Assembly (NCBI RefSeq): GCF_002095475.1
Contig: NZ_MLFR01000033.1
Span: 1 to 60,706, forward strand
From: Pantoea rwandensis
GTDB lineage: Bacteria > Pseudomonadota > Gammaproteobacteria > Enterobacterales > Enterobacteriaceae
DNA: 60,706 nucleotides
Reading direction: 5' to 3'
The position numbers and the translations under genes are program-made. Numbering within the stretch: position 1 is the first letter of the stretch; every line of letters starts with the position of its first letter. Below are positions 7,152 to 15,914 of the stretch, piece by piece. Under the pieces are notes generated by a model. It was not told where the DNA came from. It did not search any database and was given only the letters and a program-made list of their open reading frames with translations.

Positions 7152-8156
7152 ATGAAAACGTTAGGCGAATTCATCGTCGAGAAGCAACACGACTTTCCAC
7201 ACGCCACAGGTGAACTGACGGCGCTGATTTCCTCCATTAAACTGGGAGCGAAGATTATCCACCGCGACATCAACAAAGCGGGTCTGGTGGATATTCTGGG
7301 TGCCAGCGGCGTGGAAAACGTGCAGGGCGAACAGCAGATGAAGCTGGACCTCTTCGCGAATGAAAAATTGAAAGCTGCCCTGAAAGCGCGTGGTGTGGTT
7401 GCCGGTATTGCTTCCGAAGAAGAAGACGAGTTCGTGATCTTCGAAGGTTCAGAAGACGGCAAATACGTGGTGTTGATGGACCCGCTGGACGGTTCTTCAA
7501 ACATCGACGTTAACGTTTCCGTGGGCACCATCTTCTCTATCTACCACCGCATCAGCGAGCCGGGTACGCCGATCACTGAAGCGGACTTCATGCAACCGGG
7601 CAACAAGCAAGTTGCGGCAGGCTACGTGGTTTACGGCTCCTCGACCATGATGGTGTACACCACCGGCGTGGGCGTGCATGCGTTTACTTACGATCCTTCA
7701 CTCGGTGTGTTCTGTCTGAGCCACGAGCGCATGACCTTCCCAGAGAAGGGTTACACCTACTCTATCAACGAAGGTAACTACATTCGCTTCCCTCAGGGCG
7801 TGAAGAAATACCTGAAGTTCTGCCAGGAAGAAGATATCGCCACCAAGCGCCCATACACCTCGCGCTATATCGGTTCACTGGTGGCAGACTTCCACCGTAA
7901 CCTGCTGAAAGGCGGTATCTACCTGTATCCAAGCACCGCAAGCCACCCGAGAGGCAAGCTGCGTCTGCTGTACGAGTGCAACCCGATGGCATTCCTGGCT
8001 GAACAAGCCGGCGGTAAAGCCAGCGATGGCGAGCATCGTATCCTCGATATCCAGCCAGAAACGCTGCACCAGCGCTGCCCGTTCTTCTGCGGCAACGATG
8101 CTATGGTCGATGACGTAGAGCGCTTTATCCGTGAATACCCAGACAGTCACGCATAA
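7152..8156 (+). CDS. fbp: Class I fructose-1,6-bisphosphatase
   Basis: A 334-residue cytosolic enzyme of gluconeogenesis that hydrolyses fructose 1,6-bisphosphate to fructose 6-phosphate. The metal- and phosphate-binding motif DPLDGSSNID is at residues 110-119, acidic residues EEEDE precede it near 89-93, and the GGIYLYP substrate-site signature lies near residue 254. Length and sequence match E. coli Fbp, which is AMP-inhibited. It is followed by a strong bidirectional terminator. Confidence 0.97.
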   Translation: MKTLGEFIVEKQHDFPHATGELTALISSIKLGAKIIHRDINKAGLVDILGASGVENVQGEQQMKLDLFANEKLKAALKARGVVAGIASEEEDEFVIFEGSEDGKYVVLMDPLDGSSNIDVNVSVGTIFSIYHRISEPGTPITEADFMQPGNKQVAAGYVVYGSSTMMVYTTGVGVHAFTYDPSLGVFCLSHERMTFPEKGYTYSINEGNYIRFPQGVKKYLKFCQEEDIATKRPYTSRYIGSLVADFHRNLLKGGIYLYPSTASHPRGKLRLLYECNPMAFLAEQAGGKASDGEHRILDIQPETLHQRCPFFCGNDAMVDDVERFIREYPDSHA

Positions 8157-8170
8157 GCGAGATTCGATGT

Positions 8171-8201
8171 AAAAAAAGCCCGCTTACCAGCGGGCTTTTT
8201 G
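8171..8201. terminator. Bidirectional terminator after fbp
   Basis: AAAAAAAGCCCGC-N6-GCGGGCTTTTT. The A-run and T-run on the two sides let it serve both fbp (plus) and the SfsB-like gene (minus). Confidence 0.9.
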
Positions 8202-8206
8202 TTGCT

Positions 8207-8470
8207 TTACTCCACCCTGCGTATTTTAGCCTGGCGATCAATCAATTCACCTTGTGATGAATAATATCGACTTGGCCATATTTCATCCGGTGTAACACCA
8301 ATGGCTTCAGAAATGAGCCATTCACCTTTCGGCCAAGGTCGAATCAACGCATTACCCAGTGTGGTCGAGCATAAACCCGCCTCTCTTGATACAGCGGCTA
8401 ATGAGGTCCCTTTCTTACGTAAGGCAGCAATGATATCGGCCTGATGCCAGTCTTGCTTGGTTTCACCCAC
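8207..8470 (-). CDS. SfsB/Nlp-like (Ner family) DNA-binding protein
   Basis: An 87-residue regulator of the Ner family. The core WHQADIIAALRKKGTSLAAVSREAGL...ALIRPWPKGEWLISEAIGVTPDEIWPSRY closely resembles E. coli SfsB (Nlp) and phage Mu Ner, with its helix-turn-helix near residues 18-45. I chose the GTG at 8470 because AAGGAG stands six bases before it; the longer reading to 8536 would cross the operator region. It is divergent from a Cro/CI-type regulator with only 92 bp between. The pair resembles a small phage-type switch. Target genes are unknown. Confidence 0.85.
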   Translation of the reverse strand: MGETKQDWHQADIIAALRKKGTSLAAVSREAGLCSTTLGNALIRPWPKGEWLISEAIGVTPDEIWPSRYYSSQGELIDRQAKIRRVE

Positions 8471-8487
8471 GTTACTCTCCTTAGTTA

Positions 8488-8560
8488 TCGTTATAGGTTT
8501 CAATAACGATACTACGTTACTCGTAGTATCTGACAAGCAGTAAATCTACGATTCTCGTAG
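8488..8560. promoter_or_regulatory. Three nested inverted repeats between the divergent HTH genes
   Basis: Three inverted repeats lie in the 92-bp gap. 8488-8509 is TCGTTAT-N8-ATAACGA. 8508-8530 is GATACTACG-N5-CGTAGTATC, with perfect 9-bp arms. 8546-8560 is CTACG-N5-CGTAG, a second copy of the same half-site, ending two bases before the plus-strand ATG. The shared CTACG-N5-CGTAG core suggests that one regulator binds both. A TATAAC at about 8479 could be the -10 box of the minus-strand gene. Confidence 0.65.
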
Positions 8561-8562
8561 CC

Positions 8563-8853
8563 ATGAAACCGACCTCCTCCCTGCAAGACACTTTCTGTCG
8601 ACGCCTGAAACAAGCGCGTCTTGGAAAGGGTTTTTCGCAAAAAGGGTTAGGGATTGCCGCCGGCATTGAAGAGTTTTCCGCCAGCGCGCGCATCAATCGC
8701 TATGAAGTGGGTAAGCACCAGCCTGATTTACTGACGCTGCAACTGCTGGCAAAAGCGCTGGAGATCCCCGCCGCCTATCTTCTGGCAGAAGATGACCAAC
8801 TGGCCGAAATGATCTTGCGCTTTCCCGATGAGGAAAATAGCAACGCGCGTTAG
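8563..8853 (+). CDS. XRE (Cro/CI) family transcriptional regulator
   Basis: A 96-residue protein that is essentially one HTH_3 domain: residues 10-75 include LKQARLGKGFSQKGLGIAAGI, INRYEVGKHQPDLLTLQLLAKALEIPAAYLL. No effector domain is present. No Shine-Dalgarno sequence is visible before the ATG; the upstream bases are instead occupied by a CTACG-N5-CGTAG repeat. The message may be leaderless, as for lambda cI from PRM, or poorly translated. It faces away from the SfsB-like gene and probably controls the shared intergenic promoters. Confidence 0.85.
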   Translation: MKPTSSLQDTFCRRLKQARLGKGFSQKGLGIAAGIEEFSASARINRYEVGKHQPDLLTLQLLAKALEIPAAYLLAEDDQLAEMILRFPDEENSNAR

Positions 8854-8870
8854 TGCGCGTTGCTCATGCT

Positions 8871-10430
8871 TTACGCAGTTGCCACCCGGAACTGCGCCAT
8901 CGATTCCTGTAGCTGCTGTGATTGCGCTTCCAGCGATTGCGTTGCCGCGCTGGCTTCTTCCACCAGTGCAGCGTTTTGCTGCGCGGCTTCATCCATCTGC
9001 GTCACCGCCTGGTTTACCTGCTCAATCCCGCGACTCTGCTCTTCAGACGCAATCGAAATCTCTTTCATCAGCGAAGTGACACGCATCACTTCACTGGAGA
9101 TCTCATCCATGGTTTCGCCTGCGCGGGTTGCCATGTCACTCCCCTCTTTCACACGCGTCTGCGATTCGCTGATCAACTCACGAATTTCTTTTGCGGCGGT
9201 GGCGCTGCGCCCGGCCAAAGTACGGACTTCATTAGCCACCACGGCAAATCCGCGCCCCTGCTCCCCTGCACGAGCCGCTTCTACCGACGCATTGAGCGCC
9301 AAAATATTGGTCTGGAAAGAAATGCCATCAATAACACTGAGAATGTCGCCGATACGATTAGAACTTTGAGTAATCTCCTGCATCTTCTCCATTACATAGC
9401 CCACCACTTCTGCACCGCGCTCGGCACTATCAGACACATTACTGGCCAACTGGTTGGCCTGCTGCGCGTTGCTGGCGTTGAGACGCACAGTGGCGGTGAG
9501 TTGCTCCATGCTGGCAGCGGTTTGCTCCAGTGAAGCCGCAGACTCCTCAGTACGCTGCGATAAATGGACGGTGCCGGCGGCCAGTTCACGGCTGCCTACA
9601 TCAATCTGCAAGCTGGCTTCACGCACCTGACTGACTGACCCACTCAGCGCCAATTGCATTTCAGCCAATGCGCCGTTTAAGCGACCAATTTCGTTTTTAC
9701 CTGCTTGTGGCAACGGTTGTGATAAATCACCCGCCGCGATTTGCTCCAGATGCTTGATGGCTTGATTCAGTGGCTCCATAAACAGACGGCGCAAAAGCTG
9801 CCATGACAGCACGATCAGTAGCAGCGTTAAGACCATTGCCACACCGATAAGCACTTTCATTTTCACTTCATTATCAGCAGCTTGCTGCATACGCGCAGCA
9901 GAGACTTCATCGGCATAAATACTGAAATCATTGACGGCTTTGGAATAGTTAGCGGCAAGTTGAGATTGTTTGCCTTCCAGCACCTGATAATACTCATCGG
10001 TATACTGTTTACTCAGCGCATCCATCATCGGTTGAATGCCCTCTTTGTCGTAAATCGTATAGGTCGACACGACAGCATCCGCTAACTCCTTACCGTGGGC
10101 CGTGACGGTGCCTGCATCAACAAAGGCTTTAAGCAGTTTATGCGAGCTGTCCACCGCAGCCTGCGCCTGCCCGGTCACTTTAGCTCCGTCATCTAACAAA
10201 CCAATTTCAATTTTACGCACTGCCAGGGCGGCGTTGGCACGAGCACGCATCAGTTCGGAACGGCTTTGGTACAGCTTGTTCTGCTCAATGCCCTGAATAC
10301 GGTTGATGGCATCCAATGACTGGTTGCCCGCATTGATGGCATAGATGCCCATAAAACTCACCGCCAGCAGTAGCAGCGTCATACAGAAGAGCAAGGCACG
10401 TATTCCATTTTTAATCGATAGCTGTTTCAT
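8871..10430 (-). CDS. Methyl-accepting chemotaxis protein, Tar-type sensor
   Basis: About 519 residues from the ATG at 10430, which has GGGA six bases upstream; an ATG two codons earlier lacks that spacing. It has a first membrane segment (residues 10-32), a four-helix periplasmic sensor (about 33-185), a second membrane segment (about 188-210) and HAMP (about 211-265). The signalling domain has the hairpin tip around IDGISFQTNILALNASVEAARAGEQGRGFAVVANEVR. No NWETF-like CheR tether is found at the C-terminus (AQFRVATA). The ligand is unknown. A sigma-28-like promoter precedes it. Confidence 0.93.
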   Translation of the reverse strand: MKQLSIKNGIRALLFCMTLLLLAVSFMGIYAINAGNQSLDAINRIQGIEQNKLYQSRSELMRARANAALAVRKIEIGLLDDGAKVTGQAQAAVDSSHKLLKAFVDAGTVTAHGKELADAVVSTYTIYDKEGIQPMMDALSKQYTDEYYQVLEGKQSQLAANYSKAVNDFSIYADEVSAARMQQAADNEVKMKVLIGVAMVLTLLLIVLSWQLLRRLFMEPLNQAIKHLEQIAAGDLSQPLPQAGKNEIGRLNGALAEMQLALSGSVSQVREASLQIDVGSRELAAGTVHLSQRTEESAASLEQTAASMEQLTATVRLNASNAQQANQLASNVSDSAERGAEVVGYVMEKMQEITQSSNRIGDILSVIDGISFQTNILALNASVEAARAGEQGRGFAVVANEVRTLAGRSATAAKEIRELISESQTRVKEGSDMATRAGETMDEISSEVMRVTSLMKEISIASEEQSRGIEQVNQAVTQMDEAAQQNAALVEEASAATQSLEAQSQQLQESMAQFRVATA

Positions 10431-10485
10431 GATCATTCCCGTGTGTATGAAAAAAGGCAGAACTCCACTAGCCCTAAAACGGAGA

Positions 10486-10513
10486 GATTATCGGCAGCCG
10501 ATCGTAGAAACTT
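10486..10513 (-). promoter_or_regulatory. Sigma-28 (FliA)-like promoter of the chemoreceptor
   Basis: On the minus strand TAAAGTTT-N12-GCCGATAA stands about 55 bp before the chemoreceptor start. Both half-sites equal the FliA consensus; the spacer is 12 rather than the usual 11. Confidence 0.65.
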
Positions 10514-10652
10514 TATCCAAAGTTGAGGGAGTCATGACAATCAATCAACAAAGGCAGTTGCACCCGTCCCAATGATTGTTGATAAATGGGGGCGTAAAAA
10601 AACGTCAGCGCGGGCACTGACCCGCGCATCCATCCATCTTCAGGGAGAAATC

Positions 10653-11102
10653 ATGGCTGCTTATGCCTCTACCATTATTCTGGTCTGCCTCGCCGTCCTG
10701 AGCTATTTCGTTCATAACAGTGCCGTTACCATTTCCATTCTGATCCTGCTCGCCATCAAGCTGACACCGCTGTCGCAGTTCTTCCCCTATGTGGAGAAAC
10801 AAGGCATTCAGATCGGTATCATTATTTTGACCGTCGCCGTGATGGCACCGCTGGCCAGCGGGACTTTACCAGCATCGTCTCTGCTCAAGTCGTTTGCCAA
10901 CTGGCAGTCGATAGTGGCGATTATTGTCGGGGTGTTTGTGGCCTGGTTAGGCGGGCGCGGCGTCAATTTTATGAGCGTACAGCCGTCAGTGATTGGTGGA
11001 TTATTAATCGGCACCGTGATTGGTGTGGCGTTTTTCCGTGGAGTGCCCGTTGGACCACTGATTGCAGCAGGGATTGTCTCGCTGTTTGTCACCGCGAAGT
11101 AG
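10653..11102 (+). CDS. yeaL: DUF441 family membrane protein YeaL
   Basis: A 149-residue inner-membrane protein starting MAAYASTIILVCLAVLSYF. The start at 10653 is preceded by AGGGAG, and upstream in-frame ATG codons are not. There are four membrane segments (about 4-22, 48-68, 83-103 and 112-147) with conserved glycines (GRGVNFMSVQPSVIGGLLIGTVIGVAFFRGVPVGPLIAAG). It matches E. coli YeaL in length and motif; the function is unknown. In E. coli it is elsewhere on the chromosome, so here it belongs to the accessory block between fbp and ppa. A GCGCGGG-N6-CCCGCGC hairpin (10608-10627) lies in its leader. Confidence 0.88.
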   Translation: MAAYASTIILVCLAVLSYFVHNSAVTISILILLAIKLTPLSQFFPYVEKQGIQIGIIILTVAVMAPLASGTLPASSLLKSFANWQSIVAIIVGVFVAWLGGRGVNFMSVQPSVIGGLLIGTVIGVAFFRGVPVGPLIAAGIVSLFVTAK

Positions 11103-11158
11103 GCCTTTGGAGCATTCCGAAACGCCAAAAAGGGGGCATACTTTCAGAGTCAGTTGGC

Positions 11159-11164
11159 TATAAT
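11159..11164 (+). promoter_or_regulatory. ppa promoter -10 box
   Basis: A consensus TATAAT 38 bp upstream of the ppa start codon. The -35 region is weak. Confidence 0.5.
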
Positions 11165-11202
11165 AGCCGTCACTCAACATACGACCAATGAAGGAAAGCC
11201 AG

Positions 11203-11733
11203 ATGAGTTTGAACCAGGTGCCTGCAGGTAAAGATCTGCCAGAAGATATCTATGTCGTTATCGAGATCCCAGCGAATGCCGATCCGATCAAATATGAAGT
11301 GGACAAAGAGTCTGGCGCCCTGTTTGTAGACCGTTTCATGTCTACCGCCATGTTCTATCCGTGCAACTACGGTTACATCAACCACACCCTGTCTCTGGAT
11401 GGTGATCCGGTTGACGTGCTGGTGCCAACCCCGTATCCGCTGGTGCCGGGCTCAGTGATTCGCTGCCGTCCCGTTGGCGTGCTGAAAATGACCGACGAGT
11501 CTGGCGAAGATGCCAAACTGGTTGCGGTTCCGCACACCAAACTGAGCAAAGAGTACGATCACATCAAAGATGTGAACGACCTGCCAGAACTGCTGAAAGC
11601 GCAGATCACCCACTTCTTCGAGCACTACAAAGATCTGGAAAAAGGCAAATGGGTGAAGGTTGACGGCTGGGACAACGCAGAAGCGGCTAAAGCTGAAATC
11701 ATTGCTTCTTACGAGCGCGCACAGAAGAAATAA
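11203..11733 (+). CDS. ppa: Inorganic pyrophosphatase (family I)
   Basis: A 176-residue cytosolic enzyme that hydrolyses pyrophosphate to two phosphates and so drives biosynthetic reactions. The start MSLNQVPAG matches E. coli Ppa; five extra upstream residues are possible, but GAAGGAAAG stands before the chosen ATG. The family I metal site DGDPVDVLV is at about residues 66-74, and the hexamer interface sequence is well conserved. It is followed by a bidirectional hairpin shared with ytfP. Confidence 0.97.
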   Translation: MSLNQVPAGKDLPEDIYVVIEIPANADPIKYEVDKESGALFVDRFMSTAMFYPCNYGYINHTLSLDGDPVDVLVPTPYPLVPGSVIRCRPVGVLKMTDESGEDAKLVAVPHTKLSKEYDHIKDVNDLPELLKAQITHFFEHYKDLEKGKWVKVDGWDNAEAAKAEIIASYERAQKK

Positions 11734-11753
11734 TCTTCTTCGCCTTGCGAGCA

Positions 11754-11785
11754 TAAAAAAACACCGTCCAATGGACGGTGTTTTT
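11754..11785. terminator. Terminator between ppa and ytfP
   Basis: AAAAAAACACCGTCC-AAT-GGACGGTGTTTTTATT; symmetric enough to serve both converging genes. Confidence 0.9.
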
Positions 11786-11787
11786 AT

Positions 11788-12141
11788 TTATGCCTCTGGT
11801 AGGTCATCGCGCTTGAGCCAGTCACCACTCGCGATGCGGGTGCGACCGACAATCGAACGCTGATACACATACAGCCAGGCACTGCCGTAAGGCGTCTGCA
11901 AGAGCTGGCGTTTGTACTCACCATTCTTGCTGCGCAAGGCATCAAGTTCGCCGAGGGTGCTCGCATCAATGCGATAGACCTCGCAATAGACGGTTCCCTC
12001 CCCTTCAATGACCCCCGGATAGTGACCGAGATTGTAGAGTTCGAACCCTTCAATCTGATGGTCGCCGAGCCATTGCGCATTCGTCATCCAATGACTGTTT
12101 CCCTGTTTGCGCCGTAAACTGCCGTAGACAATTATTCGCAT
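11788..12141 (-). CDS. ytfP: Gamma-glutamylcyclotransferase-fold protein YtfP
   Basis: A 117-residue cytosolic protein with the AIG2/GGCT-fold opening VYGSLRR (residues 5-11) and the acidic catalytic-type residue in SKNGEYKR. It corresponds to E. coli YtfP. The family includes gamma-glutamyl(amine) cyclotransferases, but the substrate of YtfP is not established. It starts 2 bp after the tamB stop, so it is the third gene of the tamA-tamB-ytfP operon. Confidence 0.9.
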   Translation of the reverse strand: MRIIVYGSLRRKQGNSHWMTNAQWLGDHQIEGFELYNLGHYPGVIEGEGTVYCEVYRIDASTLGELDALRSKNGEYKRQLLQTPYGSAWLYVYQRSIVGRTRIASGDWLKRDDLPEA

Positions 12142-12143
12142 TG

Positions 12144-15100
12144 CTAAAACTCAAACTGATAGAGCAAATCCAGTGCCTGATCGAGACCCGACACGGCTTC
12201 TAAATAGAGTTTGGGCATCAGGCGATAACGCAAGGTTAAAGTCGCCAGTGAATCAAATATGCCGACACCGTATTTTACTTGTAGACCCGGCAGTACATAA
12301 CCACTCACCTGCACCTGTTGGCTGTCGCCAACGCCGGTGGTATCAAGCGCAAGGTTGCTGACGCCGAAGGTCTCGCCGATTTTACCCATAACCTGACCAC
12401 TTTGTGCAACCCCTAAGCCAACAAGCGCTGAAGTTAATGCATTACTGTCGCCGTCGCTACTCAATCCCTGCCCACGTAACAGGTAGGAAAGCGCCTCCTG
12501 CTGCGACATCGCCGGGTCAGAGAACACTTCAACTTTTGGCTCATCAGCCAGCCCGGTAACGCGGATACCGGCGGTGACATCATCTTCGGTGGCTTCCGGG
12601 TTACGAATCGCTTCCAGGTTCACGTAAGGTTGATCCGGTGGTCCGGCAAACTGCAACTCCCCTTTACGCACAATCAAATCCTGGCCGTAAGCGTGGAAGC
12701 GACCGTCAGGAATGTTGATCTGCCCGTTCAAGCCAAGGCCGGTTTTATCCTGCACCAGTTTGAGATCGCCATTCAGTTTGGCCTTCAGACCAAAGGCTGA
12801 CAGCCGCACATCGTTACCGACGTGGATCACCAGGTTGCTGTTAATTGGGATCGCGGCGGTTTTAGGCTGAATTGGCTTAAGATTCTGATCTAGCATCACT
12901 TCATCCGAAGAGACACCCGTCGCGCTTTCCGGTACTTCCTGCACCGTGATGCGTGCCCATGGGATATCCACCTTGCCATCAAGATTGAAGGCGGCTGGTG
13001 TGGCTTCAAATACCAGGTCTGGCGACACATCCATGCGCACCATCGGCGGCACGGTGACGCGAATACGGCTGCCCTGCGCGGTGATGCGCGCACGCCAGTT
13101 ATCCAACTGACTCCAGTCCGCATTGCCGCCCAGATTCAGATTGCCTTGGGTGGTCTGCAACAAGCCGTTGAGCGTCGAACTCATGCCATTGAACACCATG
13201 TTCAGATTGGCCGAGGTGAGCGTAACCGGCATAAAGCTCGCCAGCACATTCACATCGCTTAGCCCCAACTGACCAAACACCTGCGGCTGTTGCAGCGTTC
13301 CGCCCAGGCGTAAATTACTGTTGAGGTTGCCTTTGATCTTCTCACCCTGCATTAGCGCCGGGTTGAACATCGCCAGCGACAGATTGCTGATGCCGATGTT
13401 GCCGGACAGCTGACGACGGGTTTGCGGATCGGCAATCTGCACGTTGCCGCTTAGCTGGCCGTTGTTGACGATGTGGATCAGCCAGTCGAGCTGGGCACGT
13501 CCATTACGCATCGCCGCATTCAGGTTGAGCGTATCAAAGGCAATCGGCAGCGTATTGCCCTGCACGTCCTGCTCCACTTTCACGCCGTTGCCTTTCAGCG
13601 CAACGGTGCCGGTTGGCAGCGCGCCATCAGCCGTCCAGTTCACGCGTGCATCGCCGCTGAACACGCCGTTCAGTTTGGTGGCATCGGTGAGGAACGGTTT
13701 GATCATCGCCAAATCAAAGCGGTTGAGCACCACATGGGCATGGCCGCTCGGCCCGGCTTCGATGGGCTCTGGCACGCACAGCTGCGCATTCGGGTTCTGC
13801 CAGCAGTGCGGTCCGATGGTCGCAGTCTGCTTGCTGTTGAGGTAATCAATCGTCATTGCGCGCGTCAGACGCCATTCACCGACCGGCGTGTCGAAGCGCG
13901 TATTGTTGAGATTGCCCTGCCAGCGCTCAGTTTTACGATCAAAGCTGCCGTTCAGTGCCAGCTGGCCGGAGACGGGTTCGCCCTGCACGTTGAGCTTGAG
14001 CTGATGCTGCTTCTCGTTGCCGTCGGCGTTCAGCGTCAACAGATTGATCTTCAGTGCATCCTGTTGCAGTTGCTCGACACGTAGCTGCAGCTTACCGGCG
14101 ATTTGATCGCTGGATTTAACATCACCTTCCAGCGCCACTCGGCGGATCTGCAACTGCTGCCAGCGTAAACCGGTTGCCGTGAGATCAGCTAACAGCTGCG
14201 GTGCTTGTAAGGTCCCACGCGCTTTCACCGTGCCTTTGGCCACGCCGCCGAGCCCAGGTAATGCGTTATCCAGATGCGGTGCATCGATATTGGCATCCAG
14301 GTTGAGCGTGTCGCCCAGTTCGCCTTTCACATCCAGATGGTTACGGCCCAACGCGATGTTGATACCGGGGATTTTCCACTGGTTATAGCTGTTACCGGTG
14401 AGTGAGCCTTTGGCGCTCACCGCGTTCTGCTTCACGTTACCTTTAAGGTCCAACTGCGGTACGCTGAGCTGCCAGCTGCCGCCATACAGACTGCCTCGGG
14501 TGGTGATTTTACCGTCAAGTTTGGCTGGCCAGTCGGGATACTGTTTGGCGGTGTTGATGCCGGAGAGCGTCAGTTCACTGCGCCAGCTGATGGCTTTGCT
14601 CCAGTCCACCAGCGCGGTTAAATCGACGTTACCCTGCAATGCCGCCACGCGCAGCTTGTCTAGGCTGAACTGCTGCACGTTGCCTTTCCCGTCGAGCGAA
14701 AGGGTCGCTGGCGGCACGCCTTCACCTTTCACAGCGGTGCGCAGTGACATGACGTAATCAGTGGCTTTGCCTTTGAACTGATAATCCAGATTATCCGCCT
14801 GATACTGCACCGGGCCGGTAAGCGGCCAGCGCAATTCCGGGCTGGTGAGTTTCAGTGACAGTGGCAGACCGGCTACCGCCGGTTGTGCTGCGGCATCCAG
14901 TTGTACGCGGACCGGGCCAGAGAGATTTAGCCCCAGCTTAAGCTCTTCACGCATCGCACCGCTGAGATTCATTTTGATCTTCTCGCCCTTGATCGGATCG
15001 AGATTCAACGATCCGCTTAGCGCGAAATTCACTGGCCAGTTATCCGCCAACTGCGCATCACCGCTGGCGTTCAACTGCCCTTGCGGTGAATCGATATCAA

Positions 15101-15914
15101 AGGTTTCTAACTGAAGATGGCGGTCGGCAGTTTTGGCTTTCAGCAACAGACGGGTAATCGACACATCGGTATCGCCGGTCAAGCGTAGCTGTTCACCCAG
15201 CAGCTCCTGCACGGTGATATCCAAAGGCAGCTGGAAGTCAGGCAGTTCGGGTAACAGCGGTTTGGCGAACATCTCTTGCAGCGTTTCACCCAGCGGTTTC
15301 TCGTCCGGCTGCGGCTGTTGTACTTTCGGCTGCACCACTTGCTCATCGACCACTTTCGCCGCCTTAGGCAGCGCAATCAGCAGACTTTGAATATGCGTTG
15401 GCGTTAACGTCAGCGCGCGTCCCTGCCAGTTGAGGCCGGTGGTGAAGTCCAGTAGCGAGATTGAGGTGTCATCAACTTTCACGTTGATGTTATGCAGTCC
15501 GACCTTGCTCAGCGTAATCGGATACGGCGTGCTCAGATTGGCGCTGCCGCTCTCTTCTTGCGGCGGAGGCGCTGCGGCCGGTGCCATTTTCTTGCTGTCG
15601 ACCACCACGCTGACATCCTGCAGGCCAATGTCATTCACGCACACCGAGGAGTGCAGCAGGCAGTTCAGGTTGAGCGCCAGATGGAAGCGCCCGGCATCCA
15701 CGCTGACGCCCGGCATCTCGTACTTCACGCCGCTCAGGGTGAGATCGCGCCAGCCGCCTTCGACTTTGTTGATCGACAAACCTGGCACCCAACGATCGGC
15801 GCCTTTCAACAACAGATGCAGCCCAGGCGTCGTACCAATCAAAAACGCCACGCTGCCAAACAGCACCACCAAAAAAAGACCAAATCCAATCAGGACCTTT
15901 TTCCACAGCTTCAT
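12144..15914 (-). CDS. tamB: TamB, inner-membrane subunit of the translocation and assembly module
   Basis: A 1256-residue protein. A single N-terminal membrane anchor (residues 7-27, LIGFGLFLVVLFGSVAFLIG) precedes a very long periplasmic beta-rich domain, ending in the conserved DUF490 region (about 900-1256) and a terminal phenylalanine. TamB spans the periplasm and works with TamA in outer-membrane protein insertion. Together with YhdP and YdbH it also moves phospholipids to the outer membrane. Its start codon overlaps the tamA stop (ATGA), so translation is coupled. Confidence 0.96.
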   Translation of the reverse strand: MKLWKKVLIGFGLFLVVLFGSVAFLIGTTPGLHLLLKGADRWVPGLSINKVEGGWRDLTLSGVKYEMPGVSVDAGRFHLALNLNCLLHSSVCVNDIGLQDVSVVVDSKKMAPAAAPPPQEESGSANLSTPYPITLSKVGLHNINVKVDDTSISLLDFTTGLNWQGRALTLTPTHIQSLLIALPKAAKVVDEQVVQPKVQQPQPDEKPLGETLQEMFAKPLLPELPDFQLPLDITVQELLGEQLRLTGDTDVSITRLLLKAKTADRHLQLETFDIDSPQGQLNASGDAQLADNWPVNFALSGSLNLDPIKGEKIKMNLSGAMREELKLGLNLSGPVRVQLDAAAQPAVAGLPLSLKLTSPELRWPLTGPVQYQADNLDYQFKGKATDYVMSLRTAVKGEGVPPATLSLDGKGNVQQFSLDKLRVAALQGNVDLTALVDWSKAISWRSELTLSGINTAKQYPDWPAKLDGKITTRGSLYGGSWQLSVPQLDLKGNVKQNAVSAKGSLTGNSYNQWKIPGINIALGRNHLDVKGELGDTLNLDANIDAPHLDNALPGLGGVAKGTVKARGTLQAPQLLADLTATGLRWQQLQIRRVALEGDVKSSDQIAGKLQLRVEQLQQDALKINLLTLNADGNEKQHQLKLNVQGEPVSGQLALNGSFDRKTERWQGNLNNTRFDTPVGEWRLTRAMTIDYLNSKQTATIGPHCWQNPNAQLCVPEPIEAGPSGHAHVVLNRFDLAMIKPFLTDATKLNGVFSGDARVNWTADGALPTGTVALKGNGVKVEQDVQGNTLPIAFDTLNLNAAMRNGRAQLDWLIHIVNNGQLSGNVQIADPQTRRQLSGNIGISNLSLAMFNPALMQGEKIKGNLNSNLRLGGTLQQPQVFGQLGLSDVNVLASFMPVTLTSANLNMVFNGMSSTLNGLLQTTQGNLNLGGNADWSQLDNWRARITAQGSRIRVTVPPMVRMDVSPDLVFEATPAAFNLDGKVDIPWARITVQEVPESATGVSSDEVMLDQNLKPIQPKTAAIPINSNLVIHVGNDVRLSAFGLKAKLNGDLKLVQDKTGLGLNGQINIPDGRFHAYGQDLIVRKGELQFAGPPDQPYVNLEAIRNPEATEDDVTAGIRVTGLADEPKVEVFSDPAMSQQEALSYLLRGQGLSSDGDSNALTSALVGLGVAQSGQVMGKIGETFGVSNLALDTTGVGDSQQVQVSGYVLPGLQVKYGVGIFDSLATLTLRYRLMPKLYLEAVSGLDQALDLLYQFEF

